A stretch of DNA of 64,000 bases from Pyrrhoderma lamaoense (taxonomy: Eukaryota; Basidiomycota; Agaricomycetes; Hymenochaetales; Hymenochaetaceae), in NCBI GenBank assembly GCA_002794735.1, contig NBAZ01000009.1, positions 1,302,001 through 1,366,000 on the forward strand. The letters run 5' to 3'. Below the pieces are notes generated by a model. That model saw nothing but the letters and a program-made list of their open reading frames with translations. It made no database searches and was not told the origin of the DNA. The number at the start of each line of letters is the position of its first letter. Within the stretch, counting starts at the first letter, position 1. The translations under genes and the position numbers were made by a program. Shown one piece after another: positions 13,493-24,111 of this stretch.

Positions 13493-14527
13493 TTATAAAC
13501 AGGAATCTAGAATAGTAAATTCAACTTAATATATAGGACACACAGTGATATGTTTTAGGTACATACTTGGGACGACAGAGCTATTTGTAATGAACGGGAC
13601 AAGTGGATTATGATCGTCACATAGTGCACCTTTTATGATAGCTTGAGCTGCTATGTCAGCCCCTAATAGTATAGATTAAGTCAGGTACAGATCTGGTGAA
13701 TCATATTCAAGAGAATTACCTTCAGGACTAGTATGAACATATTGATCAAGAGGGAAAAGGGCATCAGTAGCATTTTCTCCAAGAGTTTCATATTCCTCAA
13801 GCAGGAGGTGAAAATGGTCTATATAAGATAGATGATTGGTTTCTGCAAGATCTGCTGCATATTGCACGAAAACAGGGTCCGTAGTTATCGCGTAAGGATT
13901 ATCGGGCGTTTGAGAAGAAATTATAACCTCTGCCTTTCTAGTTTTGAGAGAGTCGATAGCATCTTGCATATATCTGAGAAAGTATCTATTAGTATGAGTT
14001 TGGAATAAAACATAAATTGATACTTTTTGTATGTGTAGACGACGGTCCCGTTTCTTATACTATGCGTTAGCTAAGTAGCATAGCACATCTTAGAGATGCA
14101 TTTACATAACACATGTAGTTTTCAAGTCATCACCAGGACAGTCCCCAGTTGTGGGATTATCAATGAGGGATCTATTGTCGTTGTGTCCAAATTCGATGAT
14201 GACAAGGTCTCGAGGCCGAACGCTATTGATAATTTCATCAACTAATGTAGTGGTGAGATAAGTTCAAGAAGATTTTCAAAAAGAGCTTAATGTACAATAT
14301 CCTTGTTCAGTAAAAACACGAACAGTTGCTCCTGAAACTGCATCGTTGACAACTGGAATACCTAGATACTGTCCTATTTTCTCTCCCCAACCTAGTAGTA
14401 GGGGAGAGCCATCATCCTTTGCAGCTGTCGAGTCACCCGCAACGAAAAGAGTCGGTGAAATACTGGTTGGGGTTGCTCTCGCAAGAAGTACTACGAGGAA
14501 CACCAGCAGACAATGAATTACCAGCAT
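13493..14527 (-). CDS. Secreted SGNH hydrolase, rhamnogalacturonan acetylesterase-like (CE12)
   Basis: Predicted extracellular esterase removing acetyl groups from rhamnogalacturonan I of pectin. Exons from the start: 14296-14527, 14106-14241, 14024-14059, 13720-13973, 13567-13662, 13493-13506; 255 aa, the usual CE12 size, with all phases consistent. Residues 1-20 form a hydrophobic signal peptide. Block I is FVAGDSTAA with the nucleophile serine, block III is FGHND, and the catalytic Asp/His pair is in DQYVHTSPEGA. The C-terminal exon codes only NSCL and stop and is therefore less certain. It shares a 465-bp divergent promoter with COQ3. Other SGNH esterase activities are possible; the substrate is inferred from the block sequence pattern. 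Confidence 0.87.
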
Positions 14528-14992
14528 TTTAGAAAGAATTGCTAAAAGTTATTGAAGAAGTTCAAGGGATCCAGCATCTTTTATAAGCTGACGTTAGAAG
14601 CATGTCCGAGATTAATCCATATTATTGTCGGTCATTATGCTGCTTCTAGTGAACCAGGTGCAACTCATCGAATCTATTATAGAAATCTGTAGTTTGGAAG
14701 TATTGTTCCGTAGTAAGCTGTCATCACCTCGTTATACACTATGCAGGCGATAACCATAGTCTTCAAAATTACACCAATATTTTTTACAAGTTTTTAGCAA
14801 ATTTTACAGTTTCTTAAACGCAAGCATCCACAGGGTCTCGTGAATGAGAAACATATAAAGAGGAGAGGGGAAACGGACCGGCGGGTGAATGAGACGCGTA
14901 TGGTCACCGAATGATGTAATTTGTTACAACAGTGACTTTGAGGGTCCCATGACATTAAACTGCATCGGAAATTTGGGATATTCCTCTAACCA
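14528..14992. promoter_or_regulatory. Shared divergent promoter region (esterase / COQ3)
   Basis: The 465-bp space lies between the starts of two divergent genes and contains no coding signal. I could not identify specific regulatory sites with confidence. Confidence 0.45.
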
Positions 14993-16041
14993 ATGTCAAT
15001 CCGTATTGCACGTCAAGTACCCAGGAGACTCGCATGTTATAATAATCTGATCATTAGAAATCATCCTCCCTTTTGTCGCTTTGTAGGCACCTCCACATCT
15101 TCTGTCAACGAGGAAGAAATCAAGTTTTTTTCTCGTTTGTCGTCGCAATGGTGGGATGAAAATGGTGAATTTGGACTGTTGCATAAAATGAACCCGGTCC
15201 GAGTTCAGTTCATTCGAGACAAGCTGATTGAAGTCACTCGGAGTAGCAGCTCGGGATTTCGACCTCAGAAAGTTTTATCAGGACTGGATGTTTTAGACAT
15301 AGGTTGCGGAGGAGGATTATTGTCTGAAGTAAGTCTCTTGGGTTGCAAACATAGGCAATTCATCTTATTATCTATATCTAGAGTCTGGCACGACTCGGGG
15401 CAAGGACCACTGGCATCGATGCCTCATCATCTAATATTGCAATTTCCTCATTACATGCTTCACAGGATCCTTGTTTTGGAGGCTCATCTCTTACGTATCG
15501 CAATGTTTCCGCTGAGGAATTAGTAGAGGAGGACAAACGTTTTGATGTTGTATGTTCGATGGAAGTACTTGAACACGTTGACAACCCTGCTGGATTTCTT
15601 CGTTCTTGTTCTGAATTAGTAAAGGTAGGATTTGCGAGTCGCCACTTCACTTCACTTTACTACCTTTGTAATCACAAATATCTTTTGTTTATGTAGCCTG
15701 GTGGTCATCTTTTCCTATCGACGATTTCCCGGACGCCGCTCGCCTACCTGCTAACCATCTTTGCAGCGGAAAGACTTTTCCGGATGGTCGAACCTGGAAC
15801 CCACACGTTTTCGAAATATGTAAAGCCTTCTGAACTTGTAGATTTTTATAGAAAGCCGGTCGTAAATGGCGGCCGTTCCTGGATCTCAGGCTCTCCTTCC
15901 AGCTCTCTTTCGAGACAAGAAGCCGAGGTACGTGGAATGATGTTCATACCTTGGAAGGGGACGTGGGATTTGGCACCTAGAGATGCACCTTTGTCTACAG
16001 AATGCAACTATCTCTTCTGGGTTCGGAAGCCCCTGGAGTGA
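14993..16041 (+). CDS. COQ3: Ubiquinone biosynthesis O-methyltransferase, mitochondrial
   Basis: SAM-dependent methyltransferase that performs both O-methylation steps of coenzyme Q synthesis on the matrix face of the inner mitochondrial membrane. Exons 14993-15328, 15382-15624, 15697-16041; all in phase, 307 aa. The first ~30 residues are Arg-rich and lack acidic residues, as expected of a mitochondrial presequence. WWDENGEFGLLHKMNPVR is the family N-terminal signature; motif I is LDIGCGGGLLSE (split by intron 1 from SLARLGA); later motifs are CSMEVLEHV and PGGHLFLSTISRT. The C-terminal part ends NYLFWVRKPLE. No defect seen. Confidence 0.96.
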
Positions 16042-16161
16042 TTGGTGAGAAATAATATGTTGAAAGAGACTATACCTATCTTAATACAATACAATGACCT
16101 TATGCCATCCTTGTGTGTAGACTAGTTTACATGATATCATTCTTTTTACCGCGTGCAGGAC

Positions 16162-16824
16162 CAGGACCCTGATAATACTGATAGGTCCATGGGTCGATCG
16201 GGTACAAATTTTTGGACGAAAAATCGCTTCAGCCTGGGTCAAAATCGCGATTTTGGGTACAAAATTGGCCCAAGGCTGAAAAATCCCAGGTTCAGATGGG
16301 TACAAAATGGACCTTGGGTGGATAAATTCTGACCCCTTCGGGTACATCTGGACGGGCTCCCCAGAATTTTTTTTTTCTTTTTTAGGATTTAGGCTCTGGG
16401 AAAGAGCTGGATGCCAGGGATTACGATTGACATTACTAAACCAGGCAGGTCTAATCGATAAACATTTCCAAATTAGCTCCGCTAATCTTGTATCTGGCGT
16501 CCTTTATTATATTTATTATTGATTTTTGTTATCGGTTGTGTTTATGTAATGCATTAGTAATTTAGTTATTACCAATACATTACTAATACATTACTAATAT
16601 CTTATATATGGTAATACTAACCTAAAATGGAAGGAAAAGAATGTTCATAAAATTTCCATATATAGTAAGCGGTTGAAGCCTGGTATAGCAGGGGTACATT
16701 TTTTAGTTGAAATCGGCCGTCAGGCTGGTCCGGCGGGTACAATTTTTGCTTAGAGGCGGGTACAAAATCGGCCAAAATCCGAGATTTTGGGACCAGGGAT
16801 CTATCAGTATAATCAGGGGTCCTG
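16162..16824. mobile_element. Short non-autonomous element with terminal inverted repeats (MITE-like)
   Basis: The left end (CAGGACCCTGATAATACTGA) and the reverse complement of the right end match over about 30 bases with a few changes, giving terminal inverted repeats starting CAGGACC. Both ends are flanked by CAGGAC (16156-16161 and 16825-16830), a possible 6-bp target duplication, although the hexamer also resembles the start of the repeat itself. The 663-bp inside has no coding frame and several GGGTACAAA modules in both orientations. No transposase is present in the window. Confidence 0.6.
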
Positions 16825-16830
16825 CAGGAC

Positions 16831-17293
16831 CGGGCCCCATCTTTTGATCATCCATACGGTATTTTGAAACTAAGTTTCTACCATAGGTCCGCCAGCTTCA
16901 GATAAGCGCATCCGGCTTTCTCGGTTCCGTCAGACTTCAAGATCACATTCTAAATATACCTTGTGACAGCCCCAAAGTAACGCGTAAACTATTCTCCTGC
17001 TGTGTTCCGATTAAATGTTCCCGTACACTTATGTTCTCCAAACATTGAAACTACTCATCTGGAGCGGCTACTCACGGATCCAGTACTGATACTGTTACTA
17101 CTGTGAGGGGATAGTAATTACCCTTTTCTCACAGATTCGAATCCCCGCTTAACTACGACTATCATGTGCTGTTATCGGCCCCCCGATCCATAGCTCTACT
17201 CATGAACTTGAGAAGTGTACAAAATGGCCTTATTAAGGACGCGCTGAAGGTTCCTCGCCGTAACTTTCTCCCGTTACTCTTACCCCACACACC
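16831..17293. other. Intergenic region upstream of transporter copy 2
   Basis: No gene recognised. Probably the promoter of the 17294 gene. A stretch near 17142-17158 resembles a tRNA T-loop but no tRNA fold can be built around it. Confidence 0.4.
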
Positions 17294-19590
17294 ATGGAGA
17301 AGAAATCGCAAATTGAACAGGAGATTAGCACCGTCGAACATTCTGGGAAACAAGATATCGAGGTCGTTTCCCCTACTAATGAGAAGTATCTTGAAAATCA
17401 AGACCCCTTTAACGACTTGGAACGAAAGCTAGTCAGGAAACTGGATTTACGAATTTTGCCGATTGCTTGTTTGTTGTACTTGTTTGCTTGTATGCTTTCC
17501 TATTCTCATGCTAAAGGAGTAGAACTAATACAGACGATAACTATTGTAGACCTAGATCGTTCGAACTTGGGGAACGCTAAACTCCAAGGGTTAACGACTG
17601 ATGTATTGAATGGAGACCCGACTGGTCAGCTTTATGGCTGGCTAGTTTCAATTTTCTACTTTCCTTATGTATGTCACGGTTTCTGTCAATCGCCGTGAAA
17701 AGCTAATGTGGAATACTAGATTCTCTTACAAGTACCCGCTACCTTGTTGATGAAACTCTTCTCACCTCGCTTGTGGTTGGGTCTATCTGCTGTGGGATGG
17801 GGAATTACTTCGACTTTATCGGTAAGTATAGTTCGTTCGTATTGTGATGCACCAGCATTTAGAGGGAGAAATAGGCCACCTCGTTCAATTTCCCCGGCAT
17901 AATGGTAGCCAGATTCTTTTTGGGAGTATTTGAGGCTTGTTTTGGACCGGCTATACCTTTATATCTATGTAAGTTTCCATATTCTTCTGTGATAGGTAAT
18001 GTACTGATACACATATAGCTTTCTTCTACACGAAGCATGAGATGGGTTTGCGAATGGCTTACTGGTTTGGTTTTGCTGCCGTTGCTGGTGCTTTCGGAGG
18101 GTTGATAGCATTCGGAGTCCAACATGTGCACTCTTCTATTGCAAACTGGAGGCTACTTTTCATAATCGAGGTTTGAATATACCTCGTAACTCCTAAGTGA
18201 TTGTATCTGATGTTTTATTCAGGGATTGCCTTCCTTCTTACTGGGAATTATTGCGCTAATCCTTCTACCCGAACGTCCTGAAATGACTAAGATTTTCAGC
18301 GAGGAAGAGCGTAGAATTGCTGTTGATCGTATGAATCGCTCAACAAGTGGCGATACTGGACTTACTATATCGAAACGTAAGTTGTGTTCTATGTCTTCGC
18401 TATGTTGTTTAGTAACTCATATAATCTTACAGGGCACATATTCATGGCACTTCGTGACTGGAGAGTAAATCATAGGTCATTCTATATCTGTTTATCTTGA
18501 AGTCTAATACGTAATGAATTAGATTTATATTGGAGGAGTAATTTATTTCGGAGCTAATTGTGCATTAGCCTCAATTTCCGCATTTCTTCCAACAATTATC
18601 ACAACATTTGGATATGGTATGTATAAATTACCCATCTTATCTTTCCTCTTCAACACATGTGATAAATTAATGATTTCTTTACCAGAAAATGCTACCGCTC
18701 AAATTTTGACGGTCCCTCCGTATGCCGTCTCCGCGGTTGTTCTTATAATTGCGTCCTTCTTTTCCGATAGGCTACAAACTCGAGGATATTTTGTTGCGGG
18801 TGCCAATATTCTTGCAGCAGTTGGTTACGCGTAAGAAGCCGCCTTTTGAAACCTCGTACGAGTACTTGTCTTATAATAGATACTTCCCTGCAGATTACTT
18901 CTGGGTGCAGTTGGTAATGTACGTGCCCGCTACTTTGCAACCTTCTGCATCACAAGTGGTACATACACGACGATCGGTCTAGTTATCGCCTGGTGTACGT
19001 CAATTTGTATTTTGTTGTTTCACATGCTTTGTCGCTCACTGCCTCCCGATTAGATTCTCATAATTTGGGGTCAGAAACTAAGAGAGCCACTGGGATTCCG
19101 ATGTTCATGGGGCTAGGCCATTGTGGAAGTGTGCTGGGGTCCCATATATTCCCTACAACAGACGAACCTCGTTACATGTAAGAAGACATTCATTACTAAT
19201 GTCTGATACACGTTACTGACTGACACACCGGCACAGTATGGGTTTCTCATGTAAGTGGTGGAGCCATGCCGAATACTACTATTATCCTGACTTTTCACTT
19301 AGTGTGTTGTGCACTACTAGTCCTGGGAGCAATTTGCTCTCTAGTTCTTTATGTAAGCTGTCAATTACTTTTCTATATTCTCTTTGTTATTCACCAATGA
19401 CGTCACTAGACATCATACCGTTATGATAACTATAAACGCGACGAAAAATATGGTAAGCCTGAACCAGGATCAAAAGTCGATACTTCAGATCTGGCAGACA
19501 AGGTAAGCGAAACCTAATACCTCATTTATAGTTTCTATTTCTGTACTTAACTTTATTCTCAAGGCTCCCGAATTCCGTTACTTGCCCTAA
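17294..19590 (+). CDS. Dal5-type MFS transporter (anion:cation symporter family), copy 2
   Basis: Paralogue of the 7717-10519 gene. Exons: 17294-17489, 17550-17668, 17720-17821, 17875-17968, 18019-18170, 18223-18376, 18433-18464, 18523-18616, 18686-18830, 18894-18994, 19054-19177, 19237-19250, 19303-19352, 19410-19502, 19564-19590; 498 aa, no frame defect. Exons 2-15 have exactly the same lengths as in copy 1, including the 14-nt exon 12. Landmarks: LDRSNLGNAKLQGL, GVFEACFGPAIPLYL, EMGLRMAYWFGF, LPERPEMTKIF, HNLGSETKRATGIP and tail APEFRYLP. Intron 1 happens to be open in frame, so a reader ignoring splicing would see a false insertion. The protein sequence has diverged clearly from copy 1, so the duplication is not recent. 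Substrate unknown. Confidence 0.93.
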
Positions 19591-19940
19591 AAATGCTTTT
19601 TTAAGATAACGCTTACAAACTCGACGGTACCCAGAATTTTGAGGTGCAAAGGTGTATTTGATATAGTGTACTATCAGACTTACCGATCAGAGATGCATGA
19701 AATACAAAATGATTATCATGTCCGGCCCTTTAGACTCATTAATACTTGATGTTCTTCAGTAACTTCTAGGCAATTTGATCTTCTCTCTCATGAGTCAAAT
19801 TTTGAGTTTCCCCTTCGTATTAATGTGGCTCGGTGCGATCAAGCCAGATAAGTATGCTACTATTAGGGAAGAATCTAGTCTAGCACCTACTCAGCTACAG
19901 CTCGTTTACACTAGTCATACGTCAACTCCAGTAAGACACA
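19591..19940. other. Intergenic region between convergent genes
   Basis: Three-hundred-fifty bases between the 3' ends of the transporter and the terpene synthase. Nothing recognisable beyond the two 3' UTRs. Confidence 0.4.
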
Positions 19941-21144
19941 TCATACGTGACCAGCCCCAGAGCTACGTAAAGCGTTAGAAGCTGAATCGTTTGAATTTCG
20001 TTGAAGTTTGATGACTCGCGAGTTTTTGATCCCTTTCCCTTCCTTACCAAAGTAGCGTGAGCTCTCAAAGCTCCAGTGGAGGCTTCCAACGATCCAGTCC
20101 TCTAGACCTTTGGTATAGGTTGCGACTTGCCTGTCTATGGGACCCCCGTTATCAAATGATGGGGTACGCTTCTTTGCAGCTATAAATCGTTGTGTGGATT
20201 CTTGGCATAGTTCACCGACAAAGTCTACTGCGTCTTGGAGAGTTAGACCCATGGTGCGGATTGCAATTGAGATCATATTATGAGTGTCATGCCGTGCATC
20301 CTCGACTTTGAAAGAGAATATATCCTGTGTTATTTTTGTAAAATTAGCATACTTCATGCCTAAGCTTCTGATGAATATATGGTTACATTTGACCATGATA
20401 CGATATCGTTGGTTGCTTCGCCCATGATCTCTATTGTTTCATGCTCCATGACTTCATCAGGGATATCAAGTCCATTTGCGTATTCTATCAAAACCCAGCA
20501 TGGCTTACAGCCGCTTGTATCCCTGCGAAGAATCATGTAAGTTTCTAAATCTATGACACGGCCATCTCGTCTGTCGACAGCTTGCTGCGAAACTGCTCGG
20601 AAGAACAGTTCGAATGTGCTGATAAATCGAGCTTTTGCTCCTGAGCATGCTGTGGCTGAGAAGCGCTGCCAGATGCTGCACAGAAGACATGATGATGTGA
20701 AATAGTGAGTAAACTAGTCGAGTATATGATCTTGAAAACCTACTCTCTCCCTATCCGACCCACTGTTGTGTCTGCCTCTCGAGAAGGATCAAAGAAGGAG
20801 CCTATTACAGCTTTACGGGTGCTCAAAGTACTGCATCCATCCATCCCATCCGATAAATCGTCGATATGGAATAAGAAACTGAGGAAATCACAACATGTAC
20901 GAAGTTCTGGAGCGGGAGCATCTGGATAGGTCATTGCAGCAAGCAATCCACATTTGAGCCCGCGCAAGTTACAACGTCTGTTCATACTGAACTTGCTTTG
21001 TTCAGAAATCCAGTTGTCTGACTGTACGCCGGCTAGGATGCCATGAGGATTGAAATGGAGTTCAAAGGGGCAGTCTTTAATTAGATCGGGAATGGAAAAT
21101 TGCGTTCGTTTTGTAGGGAAATAGAGCGATTTGGAGTGACGCAT
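19941..21144 (-). CDS. Sesquiterpene synthase (class I terpene cyclase)
   Basis: Cytosolic cyclase expected to convert farnesyl diphosphate, via Mg2+-assisted ionisation, into a sesquiterpene. Exons from the start: 20744-21144, 20387-20675, 19941-20324; 357 aa, the usual basidiomycete size. The Asp-rich metal site is FHIDDLSD (D95-D96, D99). The NSE motif is NDIFSFKVE (N230, S234, E238) and is created by splicing: WSN ends exon 2 and DIFSF begins exon 3. RRDTSGCKPC precedes it and LHWSFESSRYF, with the conserved RY pair, follows. No frame defect. It sits tail-to-tail with a Dal5-type transporter; there is no P450, reductase or regulator beside it, so a full biosynthetic cluster is not evident. 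Confidence 0.95.
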
Positions 21145-21829
21145 TGCTATGGGTTCTGAGGCTGCTAATTATTCAAGATAGATGGATGGTAGGAGAGGTG
21201 GTTAGCTGACTTCTTTATCAATACAGGGTGTTATTTTTATAGTCAAGACTACGACATAGCCATTTGTCATGGAAGGAACACTAATCAAAACGCCTAACAG
21301 CCACATCAAGACTAGGTGAGAAGGGTATAAGGTGGATTGACAGCATCCGAGGTTCTACTAGTCGATGACAGATTGGGTAACGTTAGCAGGAGTAGAAAGG
21401 AGAATGTGTGAGGTCGGTGACAGGACAAGACAACACATGATTTTTATCTGTCTTATCCTGTCAGTTTCGATTTCAATTCACCATAGCCGGCTAGGGTTCC
21501 TTTTTTTTTTTTTTTCAAACTTGAAGTGAACAGGACGTGGCATTATGAACGGATCGTCTTTGGGAGAAACCAATCATACGGAATCATACGGTATAGTTCA
21601 GATCAAGTTACGTGTTTATGTACAAACTGTTCAAGGGCATCAGTTGACTGTCAGTTGAGTTAGGCACATGTGTTTGTAGTTTGTTGAGACGTAATAACAA
21701 GAGATATCGGAGGTAAAAAGATAATCAGCAAAAGTTGGTTAGAAGGGCTTGTACTTGTTTGTACAAGGAGTTTGTACAAGGATCTACTGAGTAGCCAGTC
21801 ATGGATAAGCAAAAAGCAAAGAACTGCAT
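21145..21829. other. Intergenic region upstream of terpene synthase and tRNA cluster
   Basis: Promoter side of the terpene synthase. Apart from a poly(T) run near 21501-21515 I see no recognisable element. Confidence 0.4.
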
Positions 21830-21916
21830 GGCCTGATGGTCTAGTAGTATGATTCCTTCTTAGGGTGGTAAAACACAATCTGGAGGAGGTCCCGGGTTCA
21901 ATTCCCGGTTAGGCCC
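21830..21916 (+). tRNA. tRNA-Pro (AGG), with a 15-nt intron
   Basis: Cloverleaf is clear: 7-bp acceptor stem GGCCTGA/TTAGGCC, D-arm TGGTCTAGTAGTATGA, anticodon loop TTAGGG(T) carrying AGG, T-arm with GGTTCAATTCC. Fifteen extra bases follow the nucleotide 3' of the anticodon, the standard nuclear tRNA intron position. Discriminator base is C. Confidence 0.93.
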
Positions 21917-22004
21917 TTGTTTTTCCCTACAAGATCTAGGAAAATCTTGTTACTGATGAGGTAGATCCGGGAACGGATTGGTAAGCTATTGCTGACATAA
22001 ATAC

Positions 22005-22091
22005 GGCTTGATGGTCTAGTAGTATGATTCCTTCTTAGGGTGTAATACTACTATTTGGAGGAGGTCCCGGGTTCAATTCCCGGTCAAGCCC
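22005..22091 (+). tRNA. tRNA-Pro (AGG), with a 15-nt intron
   Basis: Same fold as the preceding copy with compensatory acceptor changes (GGCTTGA/TCAAGCC) and an intron of the same length but different sequence at position 37/38. Anticodon AGG. Confidence 0.93.
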
Positions 22092-22194
22092 TTATTTTTT
22101 GCATATGCACAAACTTCTTCGACTATTTTCAATAATTTTGTTCATATAAAAACCAATTGTAAAAGATAAACAAGGACTAAAAAAACCATAAAAT

Positions 22195-22292
22195 GGGCTT
22201 GACCGGGAATTGAACCCGGGACCTCCTGCAATTAAAGAATTATACAATTCTGGTTTCCCGAAGCAGGAATCATACGACTAGACCATCAAGCC
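22195..22292 (-). tRNA. tRNA-Pro (CGG), with a ~26-nt intron
   Basis: Acceptor stem GGCTTGA/TCAAGCC, anticodon stem CCTGC/GCAGG, loop TTCGGG giving anticodon CGG, then a longer AT-rich intron that contains its own short inverted repeat. T-arm identical to the AGG copies. Confidence 0.92.
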
Positions 22293-22493
22293 ACAATTTG
22301 CTTATGTTGTAATTACAAATCCGTTCTGGCAACTCGTCTCACAAGAGGATGAACGGACAAGTACAACATAGTTTTTTCTATGAGATTTCTAAATGACTAA
22401 AGATATTTGTTTCTTCACATACTAATCAGTTTACTGTTTTTACTTAAGGCTTCACAGTCCTTCAAAATCGAATATTGAAGTGAAAAAAATTAT

Positions 22494-22580
22494 GGGCCTA
22501 ACCGGGAATTGAACCCGGGACCTCCTCCAGATTGTGTTTTACCACCCTAAGAAGGAATCATACTACTAGACCATCAGGCC
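22494..22580 (-). tRNA. tRNA-Pro (AGG), with a 15-nt intron
   Basis: Identical along its whole length, intron included, to the copy at 21830-21916 but on the opposite strand, so the two form the outer arms of an inverted repeat around the other two tRNA-Pro genes. Confidence 0.93.
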
Positions 22581-22710
22581 ACGATACTTTTGCACAAAGT
22601 AGACAACAAGATGTACGAAGAAAAAAACATATATCTCAATAAAATAACATATTATAAATACAACAAAATATGTGTTACATGTATACAATGATACATAGTC
22701 AATAAGGACG

Positions 22711-23372
22711 TCAAAGATAAAAAGTATTAACAGCAATTGTTCCTCCTGGGATAGTACCATCTATCGTAGTAATTATTAGACCTTTGATTCGATCCGTATC
22801 AGTATGAGGCTCCTTGTGAGGAGTATTCTCTGATAACAACTTACGGACTACTACAGCAGCCACAGTCGTCATTAACTCGACCATATCTAACGGTGTAACC
22901 ATACCAGTTTCTGCTAGTTGATCTGCTGTTACAACATAAGGTGGAGCTACAACAGTCATCGTTGCGATGGTGTGAGCGACTTCGATGGCGGTGGCGATGG
23001 ATTCTGGGGATAGAGTAGACCATTGGAGAGGTGTATCTCGGCTGTTGGGCGACTGTCAGGATCGGGCTCCCGTCTATTTTTTTAAATATGGTTGGTGTTC
23101 GGTAAGATAAAAATAAACAATTGGACAGACGAGAAAAGGAGAGAGATTTCTGAATTAATAAAGTTACTAGTTTACGTACTGGGGTAATATCCGCCGGTAG
23201 GTGAGTAGTAACCATATTGTGCAGGTTGGGTTAGAGGATAAGTGGTAGCATATGTATTATAAGGTGATAGTGGTTGTGCATAGATAGACTGTCGAGCGTA
23301 ACGATCTGGGCTTGAAGGGTAGTATGAACGAGGTGGGGTGATCACAGGCGATGTCTGGTAGTATACTGACAT
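22711..23372 (-). CDS. Small protein with Tyr/Pro-rich N-terminus, unknown function
   Basis: I do not recognise this gene. Best model: exon 1 23176-23372, intron with donor GTAAAC and acceptor AACAG, exon 2 22711-23041; 175 aa. The first ~65 residues are rich in Tyr, Pro, Ser and Thr (YYQTSP, RSYYPSSP, YGYYSPTGGYYP) and look disordered. The rest looks folded, with an alternating hydrophobic region (ATAIEVAHTIATMTVVAPPY), VVTADQLAETG, and the end DGTIPGGTIAVNTFYL. A competing splice using donor GTACGT leads into a His/Arg/Cys-rich frame; I prefer the model above because its amino-acid composition is protein-like to the stop. No signal peptide. Confidence 0.6.
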
Positions 23373-24111
23373 CGCTAAGGAAGAAGGTACTAATTTTATT
23401 TTATATTTTTTTGCGAGTCTAGTTAGAAAGGAAGAAACCGGTGAAAGAAATTGAGCCTAGAGCGTTTATGATCGTGAAGGATTGCAACGATGAATGTCTT
23501 TACACCGATAAGCTAGAGCGAGAGAAGAGGGAACGAGAGGGTTACAGAAAGGTGGAATTTCGGACGGTAACGGGGAAGGTGAGTAAGAGTTCGCAGATAG
23601 AAGAAGTGCAGGTGCGCACACGAGTAACAGAAGGATAAGGTGCGGCAGTAATGGGACATGGTTCCGAGAAAATGAATTAATTGAACGAAGAGGAAGGTCT
23701 GGAAGGTCAGATGTCTCACGAATCAACTAAGTACGAAGTTCTTCTGGACCTACGAAGAATTGATCTGGACTTCGTTTCACCTCACCGCCTAACTCCACTC
23801 ACATGAGAGGGTGCTATAAGTGGGTGATGTCTCGACAGACTCAGTGAACGGCGTTTTTGAGATATAGACTTGTGAACAAGGGCGATACATGAACCGAGTA
23901 AAATAAGTTGGGGACAAGAATTAGTGGAGGATTGGGTGATTTAATCTCAGAAATTAATGAAAACCTATGAATGCTAGTATCATGAAATAATATAGAATAT
24001 ACAATTGGTGAAGAATGTGCAGGAATAGAAATAAAAAGGTTTGAACAAGTGTACTGGACATGCGAAACGTAGTATATAAGTATATAAGTCGAGAATGACG
24101 TAAATGGGTAT
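23373..24111. other. Intergenic region
   Basis: No supported gene. Open frames on both strands are short, repetitive in composition and without splice support. Contains the likely promoter of the Tyr/Pro-rich gene. Confidence 0.4.

Noticed and set aside
17085..17160. tRNA-like segment with a TTCGAATCC box
   Set aside because: No acceptor stem, D-arm or anticodon arm can be folded around it.
17490..17549. In-frame extension of the first exon of transporter 2
   Set aside because: It is intron 1, which happens to lack a stop. Removing it restores the LDRSN motif exactly as in copy 1.
22841..23215. His/Arg/Cys-rich frame as the main product of the Tyr/Pro gene
   Set aside because: Less protein-like composition and a weaker acceptor choice than the preferred frame; kept only as an alternative splice finding.
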